Shown here: piece by piece, positions 20,894-29,342 of the stretch
Position numbering within the stretch: position 1 is the first letter of the stretch
Layout of the letters: each line of letters opens with the position of its first letter
From: Sphingomonas taxi
GTDB taxonomy: Bacteria > Pseudomonadota > Alphaproteobacteria > Sphingomonadales > Sphingomonadaceae
Assembly: GCA_003240625.1 (NCBI GenBank)
Contig: QFMX01000004.1
Coordinates: 243,578 to 307,577, forward strand
Reading direction: 5' to 3'
Length of the DNA: 64,000 bases
Position numbers and translations under genes: made by a program
Notes under the pieces: model-generated
The model's database searches: none
What the model was told of the DNA's origin: nothing
Seen by the model: only the letters and a program-made list of their open reading frames with translations

Positions 20894-21561
20894 CAGGCCC
20901 ACTCCCCCCGGTAATCGTGGTTCGCGTCGACCATCGCCTTTAGCGAGGTCGGGCCGCCCTCGGGGCAGCTCGCGCGACGGCCGAACTGCGGCCCCGGCGT
21001 TGGCGTGCCGCCATTGGCCAACGCTTCGAGGATCTCGGTCGTCTTGTCGTAATCGAGGTCTTCGAAGTTGTCGTCGTTGATCTGCACCATCGGCGCGTTC
21101 GCACACGTGCCCAGGCACTCGACCTCGGTCAGCGTGAACATGCCGTCCGGCGTCGTGCCGCCCTTGACCAGCCCGCGGTTCTTGCAGGCGGCCAGAACGT
21201 CATCCGACCCACGCAGCATGCACGGCGTGGTGCCGCAAACCTGGACATGGAAGCGACCGACCGGCGCGAGATTGAACATCGTGTAGAAGGTGACGACCTC
21301 ATACACGCGCATGTACGGCACGCCGATCTGGCGCGCGACGAACTCGATTACCGGTACCGGCAACCAGCCCTGCGTCTGCGTTTCCGCGCCGACCTGGCGC
21401 TGCGCCAGATCGAGCAACGGGATCGACGCCGACTGCTCGCGACCCTTGGGATAGCGCCCGAGGATCTCATTCGCCTTCACCTGGTTCTCTTCCGTCCATG
21501 CGAACGAACCCCAGCGAGCGCGGGTCTCGGCCTCATCGGGAATCTTTGGTGCTTCAGCCAT
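20893..21561 (-). CDS. nuoE: NADH-quinone oxidoreductase subunit E
   Basis: This 222-residue thioredoxin-fold subunit binds [2Fe-2S] cluster N1a through C109, C114, C149 and C153 (CGTTPCMLRG and ECLGTC). The N-terminal part is the usual helical bundle that packs on NuoF. The last 45 residues, after EILEALANG, form a Pro/Gly-containing tail, as in other alphaproteobacteria. It overlaps the small coiled-coil gene upstream by one base and nuoF downstream by one base. Confidence 0.97.
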   Translation of the reverse strand: MAEAPKIPDEAETRARWGSFAWTEENQVKANEILGRYPKGREQSASIPLLDLAQRQVGAETQTQGWLPVPVIEFVARQIGVPYMRVYEVVTFYTMFNLAPVGRFHVQVCGTTPCMLRGSDDVLAACKNRGLVKGGTTPDGMFTLTEVECLGTCANAPMVQINDDNFEDLDYDKTTEILEALANGGTPTPGPQFGRRASCPEGGPTSLKAMVDANHDYRGEWA

Positions 21562-21803
21562 CAGCCGTGATCCGTAAGTTCTAGGCGACGCTCGATCCGC
21601 TCGACCCGATCGGACATCCGATCGAGCCGCGAATTAACGCCGGAAATCGCGATGATCGAACTGCCGAGATGCTCCTCGACCATCGTCATCCGCGTCTTCA
21701 GATCGCGGACGTCGAATTTCATCTCGGACATATCGCCCTGCATCTTCTGCAGAACCGAATAGATCAGTTCGTTAGTCACGGCGCCGTTCTGTGCGGGGGT
21801 CAT
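21561..21803 (-). CDS. small coiled-coil protein in the nuo operon
   Basis: This 80-residue protein is encoded between nuoD and nuoE. The ATG at 21803 overlaps the nuoD stop (ATGA) and the stop overlaps the nuoE ATG (TGATG), so it is translationally coupled on both sides; a GTG three codons upstream is less likely. The sequence is a continuous charged helix with heptad spacing (MKFDVRDLKTRMTMVEEHL, then RLDRMSDRVERIERRLEL). There is no signal peptide, cysteine or membrane segment. It is not one of the 14 conserved complex I subunits and I do not recognise a function. An assembly or regulatory role is only suggested by position. Confidence 0.75.
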   Translation of the reverse strand: MTPAQNGAVTNELIYSVLQKMQGDMSEMKFDVRDLKTRMTMVEEHLGSSIIAISGVNSRLDRMSDRVERIERRLELTDHG

Positions 21804-23035
21804 CGGTCGCACTCGCCGAACACGATATCCATCGCGCCGAGGATCGCGGTCGTATCCGCCAGCATGTGGCCCTTCGCCATGAAGTCCATGGCTTGCAGAT
21901 GCGAGAACGCGGTCGGGCGGATCTTGCAGCGGTACGGCTTGTTCGAGCCATCGGCGACCAGATACACGCCGAACTCGCCCTTGGGGCTTTCGGTCGCGAC
22001 ATAGACGTCGCCGGCGGGCACGTGGAAGCCCTCGGTGTAGAGCTTGAAGTGATGGATCAGCGCTTCCATCGACTGCTTCATCTCACCGCGCTTGGGCGGC
22101 ACGACCTTGCGGTCCAGCGATGCGATCGGCCCCTCGGGCATGTCGCGAAGGCACTGCTTCATGATCCGCGCGGACTGACGCACTTCCTCGACGCGCACCA
22201 TGAACCGGTCATAGCAATCGCCGCGCGTGCCGACCGGCACGTCGAAGTCCATCTTGGCGTACACATCATAAGGCTGCGACTTGCGTAGATCCCAGGCGAT
22301 GCCCGAGCCACGGATCATCGGGCCGGAAAAGCCCCATTTGATCGCGTCGTCGCGGCTGACCACGGCGATGTCGACGTTGCGCTGCTTGAAGATGCGGTTG
22401 TCCGCGACCAGCGAGATCGCATCCTCGAACAGCCGCGGCAGACGCGTGTCGAGCCAGTCGCCGATGTCGGCGAGCAGCTTAAGGGGTGCATCCTGATGTA
22501 CGCCGCCCGGACGGAAATAGTTCGAATGCATGCGCGCGCCCGAGACGCGCTCGAAGAAGTTCATGCAGTCTTCGCGGATTTCGAACAGCCACAGGTTTGG
22601 CGTCATCGCGCCGACGTCCATGACGTGCGACCCGAGGTTCAGCATGTGGTTCGAGATGCGCGTCAGCTCGGCGAAGAACACGCGGAGATACTGCGCGCGC
22701 TCGGGAACTTCGAGATCGAGCAGCTTCTCGACCGCCAGCACCCAGCTATGCTCCATGCACAAGGGCGAGCAGTAATCGAGCCGATCGAAATACGGCAGCG
22801 CCTGCGTGTAGGTCTTGTACTCGATCAGCTTCTCGGTGCCGCGATGCAGGAGGCCGACATGCGGATCGACGCGCTCGACGATCTCGCCGTCGAGCTCCAT
22901 GACGAGGCGCAACACGCCGTGCGCCGCGGGATGCTGCGGACCGAAGTTGATCGTGTAGTTCTGGATCGTGACGTCGCCGGTCGTCGGATCGGACGCGTCG
23001 GCTTCACCCAGAAGCTCTTCGACATACAGACTCAC
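21800..23035 (-). CDS. nuoD: NADH-quinone oxidoreductase subunit D
   Basis: This 411-residue, 49-kDa-type subunit lines the quinone site. Characteristic parts are FGPQHPAAHGVLRLV near residue 32, VDPHVGLLHRGTEKL, MNFFERVSGARMHSNY and the C-terminal LADTTAILGAMDIVFGECDR. It is separate from NuoC, unlike the NuoCD fusion of enterobacteria. The start is GTG at 23035 within GTGA, overlapping the nuoC stop by four bases. Confidence 0.97.
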   Translation of the reverse strand: MSLYVEELLGEADASDPTTGDVTIQNYTINFGPQHPAAHGVLRLVMELDGEIVERVDPHVGLLHRGTEKLIEYKTYTQALPYFDRLDYCSPLCMEHSWVLAVEKLLDLEVPERAQYLRVFFAELTRISNHMLNLGSHVMDVGAMTPNLWLFEIREDCMNFFERVSGARMHSNYFRPGGVHQDAPLKLLADIGDWLDTRLPRLFEDAISLVADNRIFKQRNVDIAVVSRDDAIKWGFSGPMIRGSGIAWDLRKSQPYDVYAKMDFDVPVGTRGDCYDRFMVRVEEVRQSARIMKQCLRDMPEGPIASLDRKVVPPKRGEMKQSMEALIHHFKLYTEGFHVPAGDVYVATESPKGEFGVYLVADGSNKPYRCKIRPTAFSHLQAMDFMAKGHMLADTTAILGAMDIVFGECDR

Positions 23036-23856
23036 TGGTTCTGTCCTCCACCCTTGGTCGGCACCACGTCGGGGTTGGCTGGCTTCGGATCCGCATCGGA
23101 CCCCGATTTGCCAGCGCCCGTCTGCGCGGTCGACTCGGTGCTCTTAGGCTCGGCCGGCGCCTGCGTGGGCGACTGGGCGGCGTCCGCCTTGACGATCGTG
23201 TCGGCCTTGAGCGGCGTCGGCGCGCCCTTGGCCTCGGGCAATGCGCCCTTTTCGTCGCCGGGGAGCACGTAGTTCGCACCCTCCCACGGGCTCATGAAGT
23301 CGAACGTGCGGAAATCCTGCGCGAGCTGCACCGGCTCGTACACGACGCGCTTCGACTCTTCCGAATAGCGCAATTCGACATAGCCGCTGAGCGGGAAGTC
23401 CTTGCGCTGCGGATGACCGCGGAAACCGTAGTCGGTCAGGATGCGCCGCAGGTCAGGGTTGCCGCTGAACAGCACGCCGTACATGTCGTACACTTCGCGC
23501 TCGAGCCAACCGGCGACGGGCCAGATATCCGTCACCGACGGCACCGGCTTTTCCTCGTCGGTCGCAACATGCACGCGCAACCGGTGATTCCGCGTCAGCG
23601 ACAGCATGCAATAGACGACTTCGAACCGCTCGGGGCGATCCGGATAGTCAACGCCGGCGATCTCCATGAGCTGCTGGTAGGCAAGCCCCGGCGTATTGCG
23701 CAGCGCGATCATCGCGTCATACAGATCTTCGCGACGAACGTGCAGCGCGACTTCGCCGACATGGTCGACAGCGTCGAGCAGCATACCACCGAGCGCAGCC
23801 CGTGCGCTGTCGATCACGCCGTCGTTCGACGTGTAAGCTGGTGCGGGAGCCCTCAA
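23032..23856 (-). CDS. nuoC: NADH-quinone oxidoreductase subunit C
   Basis: This 30-kDa-type subunit has about 274 residues if started at the TTG at 23856, whose TTGA overlaps the nuoB stop; a GTG at 23817 is the alternative. The conserved core ends with the signature EREVYDMYGVLFSGNPDLRR and YGFRGHPQRKDFPL. After the core (SPWEGANYVLPGDEK) there is a non-conserved, Ala/Pro/Thr/Lys-rich tail of about 65 residues that looks disordered. The stop overlaps nuoD. It helps join the hydrogenase-like modules of the peripheral arm. Confidence 0.95.
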   Translation of the reverse strand: MRAPAPAYTSNDGVIDSARAALGGMLLDAVDHVGEVALHVRREDLYDAMIALRNTPGLAYQQLMEIAGVDYPDRPERFEVVYCMLSLTRNHRLRVHVATDEEKPVPSVTDIWPVAGWLEREVYDMYGVLFSGNPDLRRILTDYGFRGHPQRKDFPLSGYVELRYSEESKRVVYEPVQLAQDFRTFDFMSPWEGANYVLPGDEKGALPEAKGAPTPLKADTIVKADAAQSPTQAPAEPKSTESTAQTGAGKSGSDADPKPANPDVVPTKGGGQNQ

Positions 23857-24401
23857 CGCTCGATGCTCCCGGACCGCCGGATCTTCCGCTGCAACTGCAT
23901 GATGCCGTACAGCAACGCCTCCGCCGTCGGCGGGCAGCCGGGAACATAGATGTCCACCGGCACGATCCGGTCGCAACCACGGACGACGCTGTAGCTGTAG
24001 TGATAATAGCCGCCGCCGTTCGCGCACGATCCCATCGAGATCACGTACTTCGGCTCCGACATCTGGTCGTAGACCTTGCGCAGCGCCGGGGCCATCTTGT
24101 TGCAGAGCGTGCCGGCGACGATCATCACGTCCGACTGGCGCGGCGACGCGCGCGGTGCGGCACCGAAGCGCTCCAGATCGTAGCGAGGCATGTTGACGTG
24201 GATCATCTCGACCGCGCAGCAGGCGAGCCCGAACGTCATCCACCACAGCGAGCCGGTACGGGCCCACTGGAACAGCTCTTCGGTCGACGTGACCAGGAAA
24301 CCCTTGTCCGTCAGCTCACCGTTCAATCCGTCGAAAAAGCCCTGATCGGGTGGCACCAGCGAGCTGGAGGCACCGAGTGCGGGCTGAAGCTCTACTCCCA
24401 A
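23853..24401 (-). CDS. nuoB: NADH-quinone oxidoreductase subunit B
   Basis: This 182-residue subunit holds the terminal [4Fe-4S] cluster N2, which reduces quinone. The tandem cysteines are C61-C62 (GLACCAVEM), with further ligands in SMGSCANGGG and YVPGCPPTAE. I place the start at the TTG at 24401 because AAGGGAG lies seven bases upstream and the protein then begins MGVEL, the usual N-terminus in related bacteria. An ATG at 24422 would add seven residues and overlap nuoA by 31 bases. The chosen start overlaps nuoA by ten bases. Confidence 0.95.
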   Translation of the reverse strand: MGVELQPALGASSSLVPPDQGFFDGLNGELTDKGFLVTSTEELFQWARTGSLWWMTFGLACCAVEMIHVNMPRYDLERFGAAPRASPRQSDVMIVAGTLCNKMAPALRKVYDQMSEPKYVISMGSCANGGGYYHYSYSVVRGCDRIVPVDIYVPGCPPTAEALLYGIMQLQRKIRRSGSIER

Positions 24402-24766
24402 TCGAGTGCTCCCTTCTTCCATGCGTAGACGAGGCCAAGGGCCAATTCGCCGATAAAGATCATCATCGAAATCCACGCGGTCCAGCCGAGCGTGAAGACC
24501 GAGACGGCCCAGGGATACAGGAACGCGGCCTCGAGATCGAAGATGATGAAGAGGATGGCGATCAGGTAGAAGCGTACGTCGAACTGGCTGCGCGGATCCT
24601 CGAATGCGGGGAAGCCGCACTCATATTCGCTCAGCTTTTCCGGCGTAGGCTTATGCGATCCGGTGAGGCGCGAGACGGCCATCGGCAGGAACACGAACGT
24701 GCTCGACAATGCGATGGCGACCCCGAGGAACAGGAGGATCGGAAGATAGTGCGACAGGTCGACCAA
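24392..24766 (-). CDS. nuoA: NADH-quinone oxidoreductase subunit A
   Basis: This 124-residue membrane subunit has three helices and is the first gene of the complex I operon. The conserved loop KLSEYECGFPAFEDPRSQFD contains the quinone-site cysteine. The helix RFYLIAILFIIFDLEAAFLY carries conserved acidic residues. The start appears to be TTG at 24766 with GAGAAG just upstream; no ATG is available near the conserved N-terminus. The promoter must lie in the region 24767-25074, where I cannot define -35/-10 boxes. Confidence 0.95.
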   Translation of the reverse strand: MVDLSHYLPILLFLGVAIALSSTFVFLPMAVSRLTGSHKPTPEKLSEYECGFPAFEDPRSQFDVRFYLIAILFIIFDLEAAFLYPWAVSVFTLGWTAWISMMIFIGELALGLVYAWKKGALDWE

Positions 24767-25074
24767 ATTGCTTCTCGCAAGTGCGAACGGAACGGGGCCG
24801 CTTTAGGCCGATGGGGGGTTCGGGGCAAGGCTAGGAGGGTGTGAGAATCACTCGCAACAGGAGGGACTGGGTGGCGGGAAACATGCGTTACTCGGCGCGC
24901 GTGCGCAGGGGGAGCGCACGCCGAGTGGCCGCGACGTCACCAAACCCATTCCGTCGCCACGGACTGGTTGCGGGGTCCACGATGCCGCGAACCGACGGTC
25001 GGCAAGCATGCGGAACGGAGACGACCGGAACGAGCCCGGCATGACCGATTGAGTTGGGTCACGTCCAACATTGC
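24767..25074. other. intergenic region upstream of nuoA
   Basis: About 308 bases without a convincing gene separate nuoA from a palindromic repeat. Short open frames on both strands have Arg/Ser-rich shadow composition. The region presumably includes the nuo promoter and leader, since the operon starts here. I see no clear promoter boxes, operator or structured RNA. Confidence 0.5.
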
Positions 25075-25203
25075 AATCCTCCCCCGCCAGGGGGAGGTGT
25101 CGCTGAAGGCGACGGAGGGGGAGGACACGGAACAACCGTTGCTCGTTCCTCCCCCTCCGTCAGGCAAACGCCTGCCACCTCCCCCTGGCGGGGGAGGATC
25201 GTT
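25075..25203. repeat. palindromic intergenic repeat, family A copy 2
   Basis: The inverted ends AATCCTCCCCCGCCAGGGGG and its complement enclose the GACGGAGGGGGAGG sub-repeat and its inverse. It matches the elements at 6279-6411 and 55860-55985. It lies between the end of the inositol-monophosphatase-family gene and the nuo leader, eight bases from the stop codon at 25212, so it may serve as that gene's terminator. Confidence 0.8.
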
Positions 25204-25211
25204 CGCAAGCC

Positions 25212-26024
25212 TCAGCGCAGTGCGCCGGCCACCAGCTTGTGCAGGCGGGAGTGGAGCGCGTCGTTCGCCGCCAGGAACTCGTTGCGCTCCATGGCGCGGT
25301 CGCCGCCGCGGAAGTCGGTGACGAAACCGCCCGCTTCCTTCACCAGCAGCATGCCGGCCGCGACGTCCCAAGGCTTCAGGTTCGATTCCCAGAAACCGTC
25401 GAACCGGCCGGCCGCCAGCCACGCCAGATCGAGCGCCGCAGCACCTAGGCGACGGATGCCCGCAACCTCAGGCGCAACCGCGCCGAAGATGCGGCTCCAC
25501 TGCGCGAAGTCGCCATGGCCAAGGAACGGGATCCCCGTGGCGATCAGCGATTCGGACAGATCGCGCCGCGACGACACGCGCAAACGCTGGTCGGTGAGCC
25601 AGGCGCCCCGGCCCTTCTCGGCCCAGAAGCTCTCGTCGGTCAGCGGCTGGTATACGAGCGCGGTCGTGACCTCGCGCTTGCCGTTCGGCATCGGCTCCTC
25701 GACCGCGATCGAGATGCAGAAATGCGGGATGCCGTGGAGGAAGTTCGACGTGCCATCCAAGGGATCGACGATGAAGCGCGGCTTGTTGGGATCGCCCTCG
25801 ACCTCGCCGCGCTCCTCCATGAGCATACCCCAATCGGGACGGGCGTGGCTCAGTTCTTCGAAGATCGTCTGCTCGGCGCGCTGATCGGCCTGGCTGACGA
25901 AGTCGGCCGGACCCTTGCGGCTCACCTGGAGCTGCTGGACCTCGTTGAAGTCGCGGCGCAGACGCGGCGCGGCCTTGCGGGCGGCGCGCTCGATGACGGT
26001 CATGATGCCGGAATGGCTGGGCAT
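25212..26024 (-). CDS. inositol monophosphatase family protein
   Basis: The protein has 270 residues from the ATG at 26024 (MPSHSGIMTVIERAARKA). It has the metal-dependent phosphatase signature: E70-E71 in MEERG, D87-P-L-D90-G-T in IVDPLDGTSNFLHG, and the late WDVAAGMLLVKEAGG motif. The family hydrolyses inositol monophosphate or related sugar phosphates; the SuhB branch also acts in rRNA transcription. I cannot tell which applies here. It is the last gene of the gap-to-efp strand run and is separated from efp by a palindromic repeat. Confidence 0.9.
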   Translation of the reverse strand: MPSHSGIMTVIERAARKAAPRLRRDFNEVQQLQVSRKGPADFVSQADQRAEQTIFEELSHARPDWGMLMEERGEVEGDPNKPRFIVDPLDGTSNFLHGIPHFCISIAVEEPMPNGKREVTTALVYQPLTDESFWAEKGRGAWLTDQRLRVSSRRDLSESLIATGIPFLGHGDFAQWSRIFGAVAPEVAGIRRLGAAALDLAWLAAGRFDGFWESNLKPWDVAAGMLLVKEAGGFVTDFRGGDRAMERNEFLAANDALHSRLHKLVAGALR

Positions 26025-26035
26025 GGTATCTATCT

Positions 26036-26184
26036 CCCCCCTCCCGCAAGCGGGAGGGGCCGGGGGTGGGCTCGCGCTATCATCGTCGCGCGGCATCGAA
26101 ACAGTTCGCGCCAGTATCGTCGCGTAACATGGAGGGCGGGCGCCCACCCCCCGGCCCCCTCCCGCTTGCGGGAGAGGGAGCAGA
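26036..26184. repeat. palindromic intergenic repeat, family D copy
   Basis: The element fills the gap between efp and the inositol-monophosphatase-family gene. The left arm is CCCCTCCCGCAAGCGGGAGG followed by GGCCGGGGGTGGG. The right arm is CCCACCCCCCGGCCCCCTCC followed by CGCTTGCGGGAGAGGG. Each arm is itself a hairpin and the two arms pair with each other. Similar composition occurs at 62384-62502. Confidence 0.75.
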
Positions 26185-26186
26185 AT

Positions 26187-26750
26187 TTAGTCCGCGCGCC
26201 TTACGTAGGTCTGCTCGTACACGTCGACGACGATCCGCGTGCCCGCACCGATATGCGGCGGCACCATAACGCGCACGCCGTTCTCGAGCACCGCGGGCTT
26301 GTAGCTCGACGACGCGGTCTGCCCCTTCACGACGGCATCCGCCTCGACGATCAGCGCCTCGATCGTGTCGGGCAGCTGGACCGAGATCGGCCGCTCTTCC
26401 CACAGCTCCATCACCACGTCCATGCCGTCCTGCAGGAACGCCGCGGCGTCGCCCAGGATGTCGGCATCGAGCGAGATCTGCTCGTAGTTCACCTTGTCCA
26501 TGAAGGTGAGCATGTCGCCTTCGCGGAACAGGAACTGGAAGTCGACGGTATCGAGCCGGACCTTCTCGACGCTCTCAGCGGAGCGGAAACGAATGTTGTT
26601 CTTGCGGCCGTCGATCAGGTTCTTGAGTTCGACCTGCATATAGGCGCCGCCCTTGCCGGGCTGGGTGTGCTGAATCTTGACGGCGCGCCAGATGCCGCCC
26701 TCATATTCAAGAATGTTGCCGGGACGAATCTCGACCGCGTTGATCTTCAT
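26187..26750 (-). CDS. efp: elongation factor P
   Basis: This 187-residue translation factor relieves ribosome stalling at polyproline. It has the three-domain beta layout, with the exposed loop QPGKGGA at residues 31-37 and K33 as the tip lysine that is modified in many bacteria. The C-terminal signature ends GTRIVVDVYEQTYVRRAD. No EpmA or deoxyhypusine-type modification gene is seen in the window. It is transcribed in the same direction as the M23 peptidase gene 87 bases upstream. Confidence 0.96.
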   Translation of the reverse strand: MKINAVEIRPGNILEYEGGIWRAVKIQHTQPGKGGAYMQVELKNLIDGRKNNIRFRSAESVEKVRLDTVDFQFLFREGDMLTFMDKVNYEQISLDADILGDAAAFLQDGMDVVMELWEERPISVQLPDTIEALIVEADAVVKGQTASSSYKPAVLENGVRVMVPPHIGAGTRIVVDVYEQTYVRRAD

Positions 26751-26837
26751 GACCGATTCCTGCTGGAAAGAGCTAGGGGCCGTCCGCGAAGCATGGCCCG
26801 TAAGGCGTGGCTCTGCGGAAACCCGAAGCGGCGGGCT

Positions 26838-27443
26838 TTAGCGGGGCGACCCGGTTCCGGCAAGCATCGGGTACGGGTTCACGTTCTCGCCCTGATACCA
26901 GCGCTCGCCCGGCTGCATCCGCGTCAGCCCAAAATGCAGGTGATAATTGCCAGCCCCCGCATCGCCGGTATCGCCGACATAGCCGAGCACCTCGCCGGTC
27001 TTGACCGCCATGCCTTCGCGGATACCCGCGGCATATCCTGCAAGATGCGCGTAATAATAGGTCCAGCGTCGATCGGGTGAGCGAACGTACAGCGTGATGC
27101 CGCCAAGCCCGCTCTGGAACAGCGTCTCGATCCGCCCCGGTGCCGCCGCGACGACCGGGGTGCCGCCCGGCGCCATGATGTCCGTCCCGTGATGGCCGCG
27201 CAGCCCACCACCCCGCGCATCGTTCCAGCTGTCCGCAATAGCCTTTCTAGGAACGCCGGCCACCGGAACGGCCAGCGCGCCCGGCATAACGGAGGCTGCA
27301 ACGACCTCGGCAGGAGGCGCGGGCTTGCGCCAGGGCACGTGCCGCTCGATGCCGCCACCGCTACCGCCGAGCGTCAGCATCGACGCAAACCCGCCGATCA
27401 CGACCACGATCAGCCCGAGAATGATCCAGAACGTCCGCGTCAT
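26838..27443 (-). CDS. M23 family metallopeptidase
   Basis: This 201-residue protein has one N-terminal membrane anchor (residues 5-25). The peptidase domain spans about residues 70-195. Zinc-binding motifs are present: H84/H85 with the following Asp in GHHGTDIMAP, and HLHFGL (HxH) near residue 168. It probably cleaves peptidoglycan cross-links in the periplasm. It begins four bases after the stop of an L,D-transpeptidase gene, so two cell-wall enzymes of opposite activity are linked. Confidence 0.88.
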   Translation of the reverse strand: MTRTFWIILGLIVVVIGGFASMLTLGGSGGGIERHVPWRKPAPPAEVVAASVMPGALAVPVAGVPRKAIADSWNDARGGGLRGHHGTDIMAPGGTPVVAAAPGRIETLFQSGLGGITLYVRSPDRRWTYYYAHLAGYAAGIREGMAVKTGEVLGYVGDTGDAGAGNYHLHFGLTRMQPGERWYQGENVNPYPMLAGTGSPR

Positions 27444-27447
27444 CGCC

Positions 27448-28467
27448 TTACGCCTGGAAGACGGCCTTGGTCCCCGGCTTGATCATCATCGACAGTCGCG
27501 CCGCATCCCAGTTGGTCAGGCGAATGCAGCCATGGCTCTCCGCACGCCCGATCGTCTCGGGGTTGGGCGTGCCGTGGATGCCGTAATGCTCCTTCGACAG
27601 GTCCATCCAGACGACCCCGACCGGACCGTTCGGTCCCGGTGGGAGCATCTCCTTCTGCTGGCCCTTCTTGGCATCCCAGAACAGCGCCGGGTTGAAGTGG
27701 AACTTCGGATTGTAATCCGAGCCCTTGATCGTCCACGTGCCGAGCGGCAGCGGATCGTGGCTCGACCCCATCGTCGCGGAGAACTGCGCGATCAACTTGT
27801 CGTTCGCATCGAGCACGCGGAGCACGCCGTCGGACTTGTCGACGACGACATGATCCGCCTGCGGCTGCTTCGCATCGACGTTCAGCATGTTGAGAGTCGC
27901 GACCCAATCGGGCCGGTACTTGGCGTCGTAAGCGCGCGATGACGGCAAGGCGTTCGGGAACACGACCTTCGTGCCGGGCGTCAGCATCGTCGTCGGGGAG
28001 TTCAGCGCCATGATGACCGCGGGCGTGGTGTGGAACATCTCGCCGAGCTTCTCCATGACCGAGCGATAGCCGATCGTCGGGAGTTCGGCCTGCTTCGCCG
28101 GATCCTTCGGCAGCGGATTGATGTACGGGCCGGCAAGCATCTGCGGCGTCAACGCGACCGTCACCGTCGGCCGCGCAGCGCGATACGGGTACAGCGCCTG
28201 CAACGTCCGGGCGTCGGCCTTGCCGGTGATCGGCAGGCCCTTCGCCTCCTGGAACCCCTTCAACGCAGCGACTAGCGACTGCCCGCCACGCCCGTCGAGC
28301 ACGCCCGGCCCGAAGCCGAGATGATCGAGGATCACCTGCACGTGTAGGATGTTGCGGTCGATCGGTACGGACTTTGCCGGGGACGTCTGCGCGAGCGCTG
28401 GCGATGCCATGCCGAACAGACCCGCTACAAGAACCGAAGCCTTCACAAATGCCGTCATGCCCGTCAT
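27448..28467 (-). CDS. L,D-transpeptidase with peptidoglycan-binding domain
   Basis: This 339-residue exported protein has a signal peptide (residues 1-26, cleavage after ALAQ). A peptidoglycan-binding repeat lies near residues 40-90 (LDHLGFGPGVLDGRGG). A YkuD catalytic domain from about residue 195 ends in HGTPNPETIGRAESHGCIRL, with the catalytic cysteine in SHGCIR. Such enzymes form 3-3 cross-links or attach proteins to peptidoglycan. An ATG three codons in (28458) is an alternative start. It is coupled to the M23 peptidase downstream. Confidence 0.92.
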   Translation of the reverse strand: MTGMTAFVKASVLVAGLFGMASPALAQTSPAKSVPIDRNILHVQVILDHLGFGPGVLDGRGGQSLVAALKGFQEAKGLPITGKADARTLQALYPYRAARPTVTVALTPQMLAGPYINPLPKDPAKQAELPTIGYRSVMEKLGEMFHTTPAVIMALNSPTTMLTPGTKVVFPNALPSSRAYDAKYRPDWVATLNMLNVDAKQPQADHVVVDKSDGVLRVLDANDKLIAQFSATMGSSHDPLPLGTWTIKGSDYNPKFHFNPALFWDAKKGQQKEMLPPGPNGPVGVVWMDLSKEHYGIHGTPNPETIGRAESHGCIRLTNWDAARLSMMIKPGTKAVFQA

Positions 28468-28560
28468 CCCAAACCGTTACGCTTCTGCATCAAACGGTCG
28501 GGACGACGGTTGTTTCCGTCGACAACGGCGACGGATCGCCATCACCCCACCAAGCACCCG

Positions 28561-28641
28561 TCGTCCTGACGAAAGTCAGGACCCAGAGCCACGGGGGACA
28601 GCGCTTAATTATCCTGGGTCCTGACTTTCATCACGATGACG
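28561..28641. repeat. palindromic repeat, family C copy 1
   Basis: TCCTGACGAAAGTCAGGACC and, about 40 bases on, GGGTCCTGACTTTCATCACG form two hairpins that are inverted relative to each other. CCAGAGCC follows the first arm. It lies between thiE and the L,D-transpeptidase gene. The same arms occur at 37409-37492, and one arm occurs near 59945-59968. Confidence 0.75.
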
Positions 28642-28652
28642 AAGCGTGAGGT

Positions 28653-29342
28653 TCAGCGCTTGGCGAGAACCTCGCCGAACGCTTTGATAGCCGCGACCTC
28701 GTCGCTACCCCAGACGGCACCCGACACCGCGATGAAATCCGCACCGGCCGCGACGAGCGGCGCAGCGTTCTCCGGCGTGATGCCACCAATCGCTACGCAG
28801 GGAATTTCGAACAAGGTCGACCACCACGACAGGGTCACCGGCTCCGCGCTACTCGTCGCGACCTTCGTCGTGGTCGGATAGAACGCGCCGAACGCGACGT
28901 AGTCGGCCCCGGCCTCGCCCGCTTCCATGGCGAGATGACGACTGCCGTGGCAGCTCACGCCGATCTGCGCATTGGGTCCGAGCTGCGCCCGAGCTTCACG
29001 CGGATCGCCATCGTCCTGCCCGAGATGCACGCCGTCCGCGTCGAGCCGCTTGGCCAGGCCGATATCGTCGTTGACAATGAACGCAACGTCCCGCTCGGCG
29101 CAGATCGCACGCAAAGGCTCGCCAAGCGCGGCGGCGGCATGCTGGTCGATATCCTTCACACGGAACTGGAACGCGGCCACCGGCCCAGCGTCGAGTGCCC
29201 GCGCCAGACGCTCGGGAAAGTCACCGCCGACATCCAACGGCGACACCAGATACAGTTGGCACGGCGGCCGCCGCATGTCGCGGCGGAAATTCTCGGCGAA
29301 ATTGGGATCGAGCGGGCCCAGCGGATCTTCGAATTCGGTCAT
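28653..29342 (-). CDS. thiE: thiamine phosphate synthase
   Basis: This 229-residue TIM-barrel enzyme joins HMP-pyrophosphate and thiazole phosphate to give thiamine phosphate. Motifs include QFRVKD (usually QLR.K), FIVNDDIGLAKRLDADGVHLGQDD split over strands, VSCH and the phosphate-binding IGGITPENAAPLVAAGADF. An N-terminal extension of about 28 residues precedes the barrel. It lies 75 bases after fba on the same strand, and the gap holds a short hairpin. No TPP riboswitch is visible. Confidence 0.93.
   Translation of the reverse strand: MTEFEDPLGPLDPNFAENFRRDMRRPPCQLYLVSPLDVGGDFPERLARALDAGPVAAFQFRVKDIDQHAAAALGEPLRAICAERDVAFIVNDDIGLAKRLDADGVHLGQDDGDPREARAQLGPNAQIGVSCHGSRHLAMEAGEAGADYVAFGAFYPTTTKVATSSAEPVTLSWWSTLFEIPCVAIGGITPENAAPLVAAGADFIAVSGAVWGSDEVAAIKAFGEVLAKR

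Noticed and set aside
24841..25044. Possible 67-residue gene upstream of nuoA
   Set aside because: Arg/Ser/Thr-rich composition, no ribosome binding site and no recognisable motif. It looks like chance coding in GC-rich DNA.
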